A DNA stretch of 46,815 nucleotides from Planctomycetia bacterium (GTDB taxonomy: Bacteria > Planctomycetota > Planctomycetia > Planctomycetales > Planctomycetaceae), in assembly GCA_016200145.1 (NCBI GenBank), contig JACQFH010000397.1, positions 1 to 46,815 of the forward strand. The letters run 5' to 3'. The notes under the pieces are model-generated. The model made no database searches. It saw nothing but the letters and a program-made list of their open reading frames with translations, and was not told where the DNA came from. Shown here one piece after another: positions 35,870 to 43,829 of the stretch (positions are counted from its first letter, which is position 1; each line of letters opens with the position of its first letter). The position numbers and the translations under genes were made by a program.

Positions 35870-37423
35870 TCATTCGTGCTGCGCGTGCAGGGGTTTTCGC
35901 GTATCGCGGTTGGCGGCGGCCTTGTTCAGCGCCTTGAGGTATGCCCGGGCGCTGGCCTCGATGATGTCGGTGCTGGCAGCCTTACCGTGAAACACGTGGT
36001 TGTTGTGCTCGATCTCGACGAGCACTTCGCCCTGAGCCTCTTTTCCGACCGTCAGGCTGCGCACCTGGTAATTCTGGAGGCGGGCGTGGATGTGCGTGAT
36101 CCGCTCGAGCGCGTTGAACACCGCGTCGATCGGCCCGTCGCCGATGGCTGCGTCGCGGACGGGAGGTTGCCCGTCTTCGACGAGCTCAATCGTCGCCGTG
36201 GGAATTGCACCCGACCCGGCGGAGGTGTGAAATGCGGCCAATTTCCAGCGGTCGGGGGTTTCCGTGCTGCGGTTCTCGACGAGCGCCAGGATATCGGCGT
36301 CGTAGACGTTCTTTTTCTTGTCGCACAGTGCGATGAAGTCGTCGAAGACTTTCTCAAACGTCGCGTCGTCGAGGCTCTGGCCCAGGTGTTCGATCCGGTC
36401 GCGGAAGGCGTGCCGACCGCTGTGCTTGCCCAGCACGAGGTTACTGCCCGTGAATCCGACGTCTTCGGGCCGCATGATCTCGTAGGTCGTCCGTTCCATC
36501 AGCATGCCGTGCTGGTGGATCCCGGCCTCGTGGGCAAACGCGTTCTGACCCACGATGGCCTTGTTCCGCTGGACAGTCATGCCGGTGATGCTCGACACGA
36601 GCCGGCTGACGCCGCACAGTTTCTTCGTGTTAATGCCGGTCGTCAGTTTGTAGTAATCGCTGCGGGTGCGCAGGGCCATCACGATCTCTTCGAGCGCGGC
36701 GTTGCCGGCCCGCTCACCGAGCCCGTTAATCGTACACTCGACCTGGCGGGCGCCGGCCTCAACCGCGGCCAGGCTGTTGGCAACGGCCAGCCCGAGGTCG
36801 TTGTGGCAATGCGTGCTGATGACCGCCTGCGCGATGTTGGGGACGTTCTGCTTCAAGTGACTGATCACGTGGAAGTAATGCGACGGCGTGGCATAGCCGA
36901 CGGTGTCGGGAATGTTGACGGTCGTTGCGCCGGCGGCGATCGCCTTTTCTACGACTTCCGAAAGGAAATCCAGCTCGGTCCGCGCGGCGTCCTCAGGTGA
37001 AAACTCGACGTCGTCGCAGAGGCCTTTGGCGCGCTTGACCGATTCCACCGCCTTCGCGATGATCTCAGGCTTGTCCATGTTCAGTTTGTACTGGCGATGG
37101 ATCGAACTGGTTGCGAGAAACACGTGGATCCGCCGGTTCTTCGCGTCGTTGAGGGCGCTTCCGGCGCGATCGATGTCTTCTTCGCGGCAGCGGGCCAGGC
37201 CGCAGATTTTAGGTCCCCGGTCGCCGAACTGGCGGGCGATTGCCTGCACGGCCTCGAAATCCCCGGGAGAGGCGATCGGGAACCCGGCCTCGATCACGTC
37301 GACCCCCAGATCCACAAGCGCCCCCGCGATTTCCAGCTTTTCGGCCGTGTTCATGCTGCAGCCGGGGGATTGCTCGCCATCGCGGAGCGTGGTGTCGAAG
37401 ATGATGACGCGGTCGGAGGACAT
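35870..37423 (-). CDS. leuA: 2-isopropylmalate synthase
   Basis: ATG at 37423 gives 517 residues; the longer frame from 37486 reads through the attenuator's downstream region. The DRE-TIM metallolyase signature is complete: FDTTLRDGEQSPG at about 9-21, STHCHNDLGLAVANSLAA (metal-binding HxH) and the Gly-rich NGLGERAGN. Beyond about 390 lies the LeuA regulatory domain for leucine feedback. The enzyme joins acetyl-CoA and 2-oxoisovalerate as the first step of leucine synthesis. A leader with Leu-rich peptide and terminator lies 60-250 bases upstream, so transcription should respond to charged tRNA-Leu. Two small membrane genes follow tightly. Confidence 0.97.
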   Translation of the reverse strand: MSSDRVIIFDTTLRDGEQSPGCSMNTAEKLEIAGALVDLGVDVIEAGFPIASPGDFEAVQAIARQFGDRGPKICGLARCREEDIDRAGSALNDAKNRRIHVFLATSSIHRQYKLNMDKPEIIAKAVESVKRAKGLCDDVEFSPEDAARTELDFLSEVVEKAIAAGATTVNIPDTVGYATPSHYFHVISHLKQNVPNIAQAVISTHCHNDLGLAVANSLAAVEAGARQVECTINGLGERAGNAALEEIVMALRTRSDYYKLTTGINTKKLCGVSRLVSSITGMTVQRNKAIVGQNAFAHEAGIHQHGMLMERTTYEIMRPEDVGFTGSNLVLGKHSGRHAFRDRIEHLGQSLDDATFEKVFDDFIALCDKKKNVYDADILALVENRSTETPDRWKLAAFHTSAGSGAIPTATIELVEDGQPPVRDAAIGDGPIDAVFNALERITHIHARLQNYQVRSLTVGKEAQGEVLVEIEHNNHVFHGKAASTDIIEASARAYLKALNKAAANRDTRKPLHAQHE

Positions 37424-37484
37424 GGGGAACTCTCGAAAAAGGGGGTTACAGAATTCTACGCGGAACCGGGTCTGTCGATAAGCC

Positions 37485-37518
37485 AAACAAAAAACCCTGA
37501 GACCAGAAGGTCTCAGGG
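37485..37518 (-). terminator. Attenuator hairpin before leuA
   Basis: On the minus strand CCCTGAGACC-TTCT-GGTCTCAGGG (37518-37495) is a perfect 10-bp stem followed by TTTTTTGTTT. This is a strong intrinsic terminator. It lies 72 bases before the leuA ATG, and the 3' arm has a near copy in the leader at 37551-37559. Confidence 0.9.
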
Positions 37519-37551
37519 CTTTGGTGATTTTCAGCTAGTGCTGTATGGAAC

Positions 37552-37617
37552 CTAAGACCTCCCTCGTGAAGAGGGGCTAAGCAGCAGGCCAAGGGACAGC
37601 AGATTCAACTTTGACAT
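37552..37617 (-). CDS. leuL: LeuA leader peptide
   Basis: ATG at 37617 to TAG at 37552-37554 encodes 21 residues starting MSKLNLLSLGLLLS. Seven of the 21 are Leu (4, 6, 7, 9, 11, 12, 13), with three in a row (CTG CTG CTT) at codons 11-13. AGGA lies 11 bases upstream, a little distant. The peptide itself should have no function; its codons sense charged tRNA-Leu. The symbol is used by analogy with enteric leuL. Confidence 0.78.
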   Translation of the reverse strand: MSKLNLLSLGLLLSPSSRGRS

Positions 37618-37645
37618 CGTGGAGATTTTCCTGACGGACGACTTT

Positions 37646-37674
37646 ACTCTATCCGCGGCCTGAGAGAGCGTCAA
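37646..37674 (-). promoter_or_regulatory. Sigma70-like promoter of leuA
   Basis: TTGACG (37674-37669), a 17-base spacer, then TAGAGT (37651-37646) on the minus strand. The -35 has 5 and the -10 has 4 of 6 consensus bases. It lies 33 bases after the stop of the RND gene, and the start near 37639 leaves about 22 bases before the leader ATG. Confidence 0.65.
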
Positions 37675-37706
37675 GCGGAAACGAAGGTTCGCGCTATCGC
37701 TGCGGA

Positions 37707-40598
37707 TCAATCTGCGCGACGAATGCGGACCACCTTCCGAACCAGGTGCGGCTTGGCCGGCACGGTCGGTTCGTCGAGCCGTTCGCGCTGTTCATTGGCG
37801 GTGACTTCGGGCTTCTCGGAAACCACAGCGACGGCAGGGCCGCGAGCGGCCAGCTCGATGATGTATCCCAGGGGGCCTGCCAGCAGGGCCGGCGTCAGAA
37901 TCAGATCGCTGATCGACGCGGCGGCCAGCAACGCTGTCATCAGCCACCCGAACCGGCTGATCAGAATCAGGTCTGAGGGATAGAGCATCAAGAGGCCGAT
38001 GCTGACGACCAGCGTCGTCTGCCACATCGCCGGCCCGCAATGACCCATCGCCAGGCTGACCGCTTCGGCCCGGGACTTTCCTTCCTGGATCCCGAGGCGG
38101 AACCAGGTAATCAGGTGCAGAGTGCCGTCGATCGTGATTCCCAGCGCGATCGACGCGGTGACGGTCGATCCAATGTCGACCTGCACGCCGCACCACGAGA
38201 TCACGCCGAACACGGCTGCGATCGGCAATACGTTGGGGACCATCGCCAGAAAGCCGGCGATCGGGTTGCGGAGTACGAGCATCACCACGATCGCAATGCT
38301 GGCAAACGCCCCGAGGAAGCTGGTCACAAAGCTCGAGAGCAATTCATGCTGCGTGGCCAGGAACAGGGGAATCTCGCCGGTCACGAAGTGGCTTGCGCCG
38401 GGATGATAGCTGCGCAGGGCGCCGGCCGGCACGACTTTTTCGGCCGTCCCCGCCGTTTTTCGCAGGACCGAGCTGCAGATTTCGTCGAGCTCGCTGCGCA
38501 GCTCCTGATAGTTGCGACGCGACATGATGGCCACCTGCGCGGTGATCCGCCACAGCTCGTCGCCTTCGGCATTGAATTCGGTCGCGTCGTCGGCGATCAC
38601 CAGCAGGCTTTTGGCGCCGGGCTGGTCGCCTGATTTGACGCGGTCTTCGATGACGCGCGAACTGGCGCTGTATCTGGCCCGCTCGCGGGTGTGCGCCTGG
38701 TCGCCCGGATCAGCCAGATCGGACAGAAAGTCGACAAGCGACAGCGAGCCGCTGATGTCGGAGAGTTTCTCCATTTCGGTTTGAATCTGCCGAATCAGAT
38801 CGCGGCGCTGCAGAAACTTCAGCTCCTGCTGACTCTCGCGGTCGAATCGCACGATGACGTCGACCGGTATGATTCCCGCCATGTGGTCTTCGATGAAACC
38901 GTAATCTTTGACGGTTTGCGTGCTGTCGGCAAAGTAACGGATGACCTTGGTTTCCGTCTTGAACCACGCCAGTCCACCGATGCAGACTGTCGAAACGAGC
39001 AGGCTGATCACCGTCACCATCCGGTGATGGCGCACAATCCAGGTCGCCAGGCCATTCCAGAACGCATTGTTCAGTTCTTCGGCGCGCGGGGCCCTGGCCG
39101 GCCAGATTTGCAGCAGCGCGGGCAGGCCGTACAGGATCACCGCCAGAGAAATCAGCGTGCCGATCGCCGAGTACAACCCGAAGTCGCGGATCGGCGCGAG
39201 CGAACTCGTGAGCAGCGACGCCTGGCCGATCGCCGATGTCAGGCCCGCCCAGAGACAGGGCACGAACGCCGTCTTGACGGCCTCGGCGACGGCGGTTTTG
39301 AGATCGGCGGCCGCGGCATGCTGCCAGTAATTCGCAATGTGGATCGCGGCCGACAGCGTCGTGACCAGGATCAGTGTCGGCAGAACGACCAGCACCATGT
39401 TCATGGTCCCGCCGGTCATGGGAACGAGTGCCGTCGAAACCAACGTCGTGTAGTACGATACTCCCAGCACCATCCCTGCCAGCTTGAAGCTCTTCAGCAG
39501 CCACAGCGCGAGGATCCCGCCGACCAGCCCCGACAGCAGGATGATCGAGCGGCGATGGATCTGCGACGCCGGAGCGGCCTTGTCCCACACCGACTTCATC
39601 ACTTCGCGATTGAGGGCCGAACCGATCACGGCGCTGCCCCCCATGTGAATTGTATTGGGCGCGATGCCCGATTTTTCGGCCGCTGCGGTCAGCCATCGAA
39701 ACGCTTCGTTGCGATCTGCGTTGCCGGCTTCCGAAAGGTAAATCGCCAGCGCGATCGGCGTGCCGGCCACGTGAAAACAGTCTTCCACGACGGCGTGGCC
39801 CGGCTCATCGGGGCGCGAAGCCGGCAGCCGCAACTGGCCGACGAGTGCTTTGAGCGCTGCCATCTTGGCCGCGTCCCAGTGCATACCTCGCCAGGTGACG
39901 ATCAGGTCGTGATGCGGCAGCGGGGTGACGCTTTCGCCCGCGGGCGATTCGCCGCCAGAGGTCTCCGTAGAGGCGTCGGCAGATCCATCGCTCGTGGCCG
40001 GAGGATCGGTTGCGACGGGGGCCGTGGCCATCAGTCCCTCGGCGGCAACGGATTCGGCCGGGGCGATTTCCAGGTCGATGGCCAGCGCTTCGCGTGCCGA
40101 GCGGCGCAGCAGATCGACAACTTTCTCGCGGCGCGCCTTGCCGAATTCATTCAATCGGACACGCACGGGGCCGGGGCCGATCAGAACTCCATCCAGCCGC
40201 TCGATCGCGTCGCTTCGCGAGATCTTGTTTTTCTGCATCCGCGCGATTAAGTCGTGCGGCGAGCAGACGCGCTCGATGAATTTCGAGCCCCCTCGCAGCT
40301 TGCCGTTCGCGTCTACCGTTCCGCGGATCTTCCCGACCAGGCGCTCGGCCCGGGGATCATCCAGGCTGCTCCCTTCCCAGGTAAACAAGACGACTTCGTC
40401 GAGCGGAAAGTGGCTGCGATACCACGAGACGACTTTGTAGTCGGGGTTATCTTTGGGGATCCAGTCGTGGACCTCGTTCTCCATTTTCATGGACACGAGG
40501 CTCCACAGGCAGATGGGGATCAGGAACACCATCCCCACGACGGCCCATACGGCCAGTGCGTTGCCCCAACGGTCTTTCTTCTCAAGGAATTGCAGCAT
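37707..40598 (-). CDS. RND/MMPL-family transporter
   Basis: ATG at 40598 has AGGA just upstream and starts MLQFLEKKDRWGNALAVWAV; ATG 40625 is also possible. The product of about 963 residues has the RND layout: one helix, a large periplasmic loop (about 60-370), five or so helices (SIILLSGLVGGILALWLL, LIL and LVVLPTLIL), then a second helix-loop-helix set ending with IAGFLAMVPNVLPIAAVFGVISW and a terminal helix. The first loop holds a Pro/Ser/Thr/Glu-rich stretch that is not part of the fold. Substrate unknown; HpnN-like hopanoid transport is possible given shc nearby, but equally lipid or peptide export. No adaptor is adjacent. Confidence 0.88.
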   Translation of the reverse strand: MLQFLEKKDRWGNALAVWAVVGMVFLIPICLWSLVSMKMENEVHDWIPKDNPDYKVVSWYRSHFPLDEVVLFTWEGSSLDDPRAERLVGKIRGTVDANGKLRGGSKFIERVCSPHDLIARMQKNKISRSDAIERLDGVLIGPGPVRVRLNEFGKARREKVVDLLRRSAREALAIDLEIAPAESVAAEGLMATAPVATDPPATSDGSADASTETSGGESPAGESVTPLPHHDLIVTWRGMHWDAAKMAALKALVGQLRLPASRPDEPGHAVVEDCFHVAGTPIALAIYLSEAGNADRNEAFRWLTAAAEKSGIAPNTIHMGGSAVIGSALNREVMKSVWDKAAPASQIHRRSIILLSGLVGGILALWLLKSFKLAGMVLGVSYYTTLVSTALVPMTGGTMNMVLVVLPTLILVTTLSAAIHIANYWQHAAAADLKTAVAEAVKTAFVPCLWAGLTSAIGQASLLTSSLAPIRDFGLYSAIGTLISLAVILYGLPALLQIWPARAPRAEELNNAFWNGLATWIVRHHRMVTVISLLVSTVCIGGLAWFKTETKVIRYFADSTQTVKDYGFIEDHMAGIIPVDVIVRFDRESQQELKFLQRRDLIRQIQTEMEKLSDISGSLSLVDFLSDLADPGDQAHTRERARYSASSRVIEDRVKSGDQPGAKSLLVIADDATEFNAEGDELWRITAQVAIMSRRNYQELRSELDEICSSVLRKTAGTAEKVVPAGALRSYHPGASHFVTGEIPLFLATQHELLSSFVTSFLGAFASIAIVVMLVLRNPIAGFLAMVPNVLPIAAVFGVISWCGVQVDIGSTVTASIALGITIDGTLHLITWFRLGIQEGKSRAEAVSLAMGHCGPAMWQTTLVVSIGLLMLYPSDLILISRFGWLMTALLAAASISDLILTPALLAGPLGYIIELAARGPAVAVVSEKPEVTANEQRERLDEPTVPAKPHLVRKVVRIRRAD

Positions 40599-40860
40599 AG
40601 CTTCCTGCGGCTGTTGCGGTTCCATCCAGTGCCCGACGCGGCACCTTCCATTAATCATCGACGAAAAACGAATGTCACTTCGGATTTGTGGGTCAATTTC
40701 AGCGATTGCGGAGACTTTGCGCGGCAATCTGGGAAGTCCGCGGAAGCCTTTCCGTCATGTTTCGGAGAATTCAAGAAACGCCTGAAGCAATTGCGTGCCG
40801 CGATACGAAGTCAGAGAGCGGGCATTGTTGTCGTGTGCGGGACTGCGTGCGAACGCGTCG
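40599..40860. other. Gap between RND and cardiolipin synthase genes
   Basis: I see no gene, hairpin with U-tract, or strong promoter in these 262 bp. A TTGACC-like string on the minus strand near 40694-40700 has no good -10 partner. Confidence 0.5.
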
Positions 40861-42294
40861 CTACAGCACCGAATCCACGAGCCGCGCCGTATTCTCGATG
40901 ACCTTGCGAATCCGGGGACGGGCGCGCCAGTCGGCCAGATGCAGCTCGTCGGATTCGACGAAGTATCGTTCCTGCACGCTGCACAGATCCGAAATCACCT
41001 GTCGATCGTGGACGATCAGCACGATCTCTTCGTTGAGCAGAAACGACCGCAAATCGAGATTGCTCGAGCCGATGATGGCGACCTGGTCGTCGAAACTGAG
41101 GTGCTTGGCGTGCAGCAGGTGCTCGCGATACAGGTGCAGTCGCACACCGGCCTGCAGCAGCTCGTCATAGTACGAATGCTGCGCCCGGCACACGAGAAAC
41201 TGATCGGCAGTGCGCGACACGATCAGGTGCAGCTCGACCCCGCGCATCACGGCAATCTTCATCGCGTCGAGCAGCGCCTCATCGGGGATGAAGTACGGGG
41301 TCGTGATGACGACGCGCGACTGCGCGGCGTGCAGCAGCGAGACGATCAGCCGCTGCGCGTTGGCCTGAGGATACCCCGGACCGCTGGGCAGCGCCTGGAC
41401 GGCCGTCGTGCCCGCGGGCGACTGTTGCGGAAACATTTCGGGCTGGCCGATTTTCTCTCCGGATTCCGCGAAATAATCGGTCAGGAAAACGGCCTGCAAC
41501 TGCAGCGCCGCCGGACCCGTGACCCGCGCCACCAGCTCTTCGTAGATGATGCCCCGTTTGAAATCGCGATTGACGATATTCTGCGATCCGATATAGGCCA
41601 CGCGCCCGTCGATGACGGCAATCTTGCGGTGGTTCCGCAGATCGAACCGCGCCGATTTTCTCCGAAAAAAGTGCACGGGCAGCGACGCGAATACTGCGAT
41701 TCCGGATTTGCGCATCTTTGGGGCCAGCGTCCGCAACGCCCGCTTCGATCCCTGTCCGTCCATCAGTACGCGGCACGCCACTCCCCGCCCAACGGCTCGC
41801 GCCAGGGCATCGGCGACCTGCCGACCCGTCTCATCATCGGCGAAAATGTAATACACCAGGTGGACGTGATTGACCGCCACATCGATATCGGCAATCAGCC
41901 GGTCGATCGCCGCGCCGTAGCGCGCCTCCAGTTCGACGGCATTGCCTCCCACAACGCCGAAGTCGCCCAGCTTTTCGGCGAGCGTCACGGCCTGCGTGAA
42001 CATCCCCTTGACGTCGGGCCGGGCTGCATAGGGGCCGAAGATTTCGCTGCCTCGCGTCCGCAGGATTTGCGATGCCCTCTCTTGTGCTGCCAGGCGGTCG
42101 CGCGACAGGTATGCTCGCCCGAAGATCGAATACAGCACCAGACCCACATACGGAAAAATGAAGATCAGGAGCAGCCAACTGCGCGCGGCGGACGGCGTGC
42201 GACGCTGCGGAACGTAGACCAGCATCACCAGTCGAATCACCCATTCCGCCGTGACGTGCAAGGCGGCCCAGGTGAAGAAGTGTTGGTCAGCCAT
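40861..42294 (-). CDS. cls: Cardiolipin synthase (PLD superfamily)
   Basis: ATG at 42294 gives 477 residues. Two N-terminal membrane segments (WVIRLVMLVYVP, WLLLIFIFPYVGLVLYSIF) precede two HKD motifs: HRKIAVIDGRVAYIGSQN near 213 and LHAKHLSFDDQVAIIGSSN near 390. These join phosphatidylglycerol molecules to cardiolipin and glycerol in the inner membrane. Domain order and length match the bacterial ClsA/ClsB group. It starts 8 bases after the DUF1501 stop. Confidence 0.93.
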   Translation of the reverse strand: MADQHFFTWAALHVTAEWVIRLVMLVYVPQRRTPSAARSWLLLIFIFPYVGLVLYSIFGRAYLSRDRLAAQERASQILRTRGSEIFGPYAARPDVKGMFTQAVTLAEKLGDFGVVGGNAVELEARYGAAIDRLIADIDVAVNHVHLVYYIFADDETGRQVADALARAVGRGVACRVLMDGQGSKRALRTLAPKMRKSGIAVFASLPVHFFRRKSARFDLRNHRKIAVIDGRVAYIGSQNIVNRDFKRGIIYEELVARVTGPAALQLQAVFLTDYFAESGEKIGQPEMFPQQSPAGTTAVQALPSGPGYPQANAQRLIVSLLHAAQSRVVITTPYFIPDEALLDAMKIAVMRGVELHLIVSRTADQFLVCRAQHSYYDELLQAGVRLHLYREHLLHAKHLSFDDQVAIIGSSNLDLRSFLLNEEIVLIVHDRQVISDLCSVQERYFVESDELHLADWRARPRIRKVIENTARLVDSVL

Positions 42295-42302
42295 GAATGG
42301 TC

Positions 42303-43829
42303 TCAAGCCAGAATTTCGTCAAGCACACGCCCGCCCAGATCGGTAAGGCGCTTGAATCGGCCGTCGTGCAGATACGTGAGCGCGCTGTCCTCGATTCCCA
42401 GAAGGTGCAGGATCGTCGCGTGGAAGTCGCGCATCAGAATTTCTTCGCCGATTCCGCGCACGCCGAATTCGTCGGTCTGGCCGGCGTCGGACGCCGGTTT
42501 CACGCCGGCTCCGGCCAGCCAACTGCACAGGCCGTACTGGTTGTGGTCGCGGCCTGCCTTGTCGGCGTCGGCGGGCGTGCCCAGTTGCCGGAACGGGGTG
42601 CGCCCCATTTCGGACGTGAACACGACCAGCGTGTCGTCGAGCATTCCCCGCTGCGCGAGGTCGGTCAGCAGCCCGGCAATCGGCCGGTCGACCTCGCCGA
42701 TCACGTTCTTGATGTTCGGGCGGATCGCCCCGTGATGATCCCAGCCGATTTCGCCGCTGTTGGTGACCCCGTGCACGAGCAGTGTGAACCGCACTCCCCG
42801 CTCGGCCAGGCGCCTGGCGAGCAGGCATTGCCGCCCGAACCCGCGCGTGTGCGGCTGATCGAGCCCGTACAGCCGCTGTGTGGCTTCGGTTTCGCTCGAA
42901 ATGTCGATGGCCTCCGGGGCCGCTATCTGCATGCGGTACGCCAGTTCGTAGGCGGCGATTCGGGCCTCCAGGTCGCGCAGCTCAGGGCGCTCGGCGGCGT
43001 GCCGTTCATTCAGTCGTCGGATCAGATCGAGTTCGCGCCGCGCCCGGGCCGCCGTCATCCCCGCGGGAAAATTGAGATCGACAATCGGCGGGCCCTTCGA
43101 ATTCAGGGGCGTTCCCTGAAAAGTCGCCGGCAGGTAACCTGCCGACCAGCAGCCGTTTCCGTTCGTCGGTTCGCCGCGCGGATCGCAGATCACCACGTAG
43201 CCGGGCAGATCGCGGCTCTCGCTCCCCAGGCCGTAACTGATCCAGGAGCCAACCGACGGATTTCCCTGCAGCTCCGAGCCGGTGTGGATCTGCAGCGTCG
43301 CGGGCCCGTGATTGTTGCTGTCGCCGATGATCCCGTGCACGAACGCCAGCCGGTCGACGAGCGGGCCCAAGTTTTCGAACAGGCTCGAAACGTGCCTGCC
43401 CGAATCGCCGCGCGGCACGAACGGGTACACCTCAGGCATTGCGACGACGTTTTTGGTGAGGTTGGCGGCGATCTCCCCCTTCAGGTTGGGAAGAGGAGGG
43501 ACCGTTTTGTCTGCAAACTTGGTGAGAGCGGGCTTGTATTCGAACGTGTCGACCTGGCTGACTCCCCCCGACATGAACAGGAAGATGCAGCGCTTCGCGG
43601 CGGGCGCAAAGTGGGGCTTCCTGGCTGCGAGCAGACTGCCGGAATCGCCCGCGGCGGACGCCGATCGAGGTTCATCCGCCAGCAGTGACGCCAGCGCCAG
43701 GGCGCCAATGCCGTTGAACGATCGGCTCAGTAATTCGCGCCGCGAATACCAACCCGATGCGCCAGTGAAGGAGTGCGTCGTCACGGCCTCGCTCGCGCTT
43801 CGGGTTGGTGTATGACGGTCAGTCCACAT
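42303..43829 (-). CDS. DUF1501 protein
   Basis: ATG 43829 overlaps the preceding gene's end by 11 bases and gives 508 residues. The first 20 (MWTDRHTPTRSASEAV...) are encoded by the dispersed repeat and show no family likeness. A twin-arginine signal follows (YSRRELLSRSFNGIGALALA at about 28-47), then the DUF1501 domain: CIFLFMSGGVSQVDTFEYKP, HGIIGDSNNHGPATLQIHTG, TLVVFTSEMGRTPFRQ with DADKAGRDHNQYG. A start closer to the RR motif is possible. It is paired with DUF1549/1553 as usual in planctomycetes; the pair is thought to act on secreted substrates, with no proven reaction. Confidence 0.92.
   Translation of the reverse strand: MWTDRHTPTRSASEAVTTHSFTGASGWYSRRELLSRSFNGIGALALASLLADEPRSASAAGDSGSLLAARKPHFAPAAKRCIFLFMSGGVSQVDTFEYKPALTKFADKTVPPLPNLKGEIAANLTKNVVAMPEVYPFVPRGDSGRHVSSLFENLGPLVDRLAFVHGIIGDSNNHGPATLQIHTGSELQGNPSVGSWISYGLGSESRDLPGYVVICDPRGEPTNGNGCWSAGYLPATFQGTPLNSKGPPIVDLNFPAGMTAARARRELDLIRRLNERHAAERPELRDLEARIAAYELAYRMQIAAPEAIDISSETEATQRLYGLDQPHTRGFGRQCLLARRLAERGVRFTLLVHGVTNSGEIGWDHHGAIRPNIKNVIGEVDRPIAGLLTDLAQRGMLDDTLVVFTSEMGRTPFRQLGTPADADKAGRDHNQYGLCSWLAGAGVKPASDAGQTDEFGVRGIGEEILMRDFHATILHLLGIEDSALTYLHDGRFKRLTDLGGRVLDEILA
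43787..43811 (-). repeat. Dispersed repeat at the DUF1501 start
   Basis: CGCTTCGGGTTGGTGT (43796-43811) is the exact reverse complement of 11391-11406, followed by a matching GCGAGG. Read in the DUF1501 frame it encodes TPTRSASEA. The gene's ATG lies 18 bases beyond the repeat. Confidence 0.8.

Larger units (their letters stand above)
37485..37639 (-). promoter_or_regulatory. Leucine-responsive leader region of leuA
   Basis: From the predicted start (near 37639) the leader contains the Leu-rich peptide, then GGTCTTAGG (37559-37551). This can pair with CCTGAGACC of the terminator's 5' arm over 9 pairs, one of them G-U, so it would act as antiterminator. Upstream CCTTGGCC within the Leu codons can pair partly with GGTCTTAGG and may be the protector. 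Expected behaviour: stalling at Leu codons frees GGTCTTAGG, blocks the terminator and lets leuA be transcribed. Confidence 0.75.

Noticed and set aside
37485-37518. Hairpin as a plain terminator of the RND gene
   Set aside because: It lies 190 bases after that stop, and a promoter, a Leu-rich ORF and an antiterminator copy lie between, so an attenuator explains it better. Termination of RND read-through may still occur there.
38691-40250. 519-codon ORF on the plus strand
   Set aside because: It is antisense to the RND transporter; composition is Arg/Gln/His rich without domain signs.
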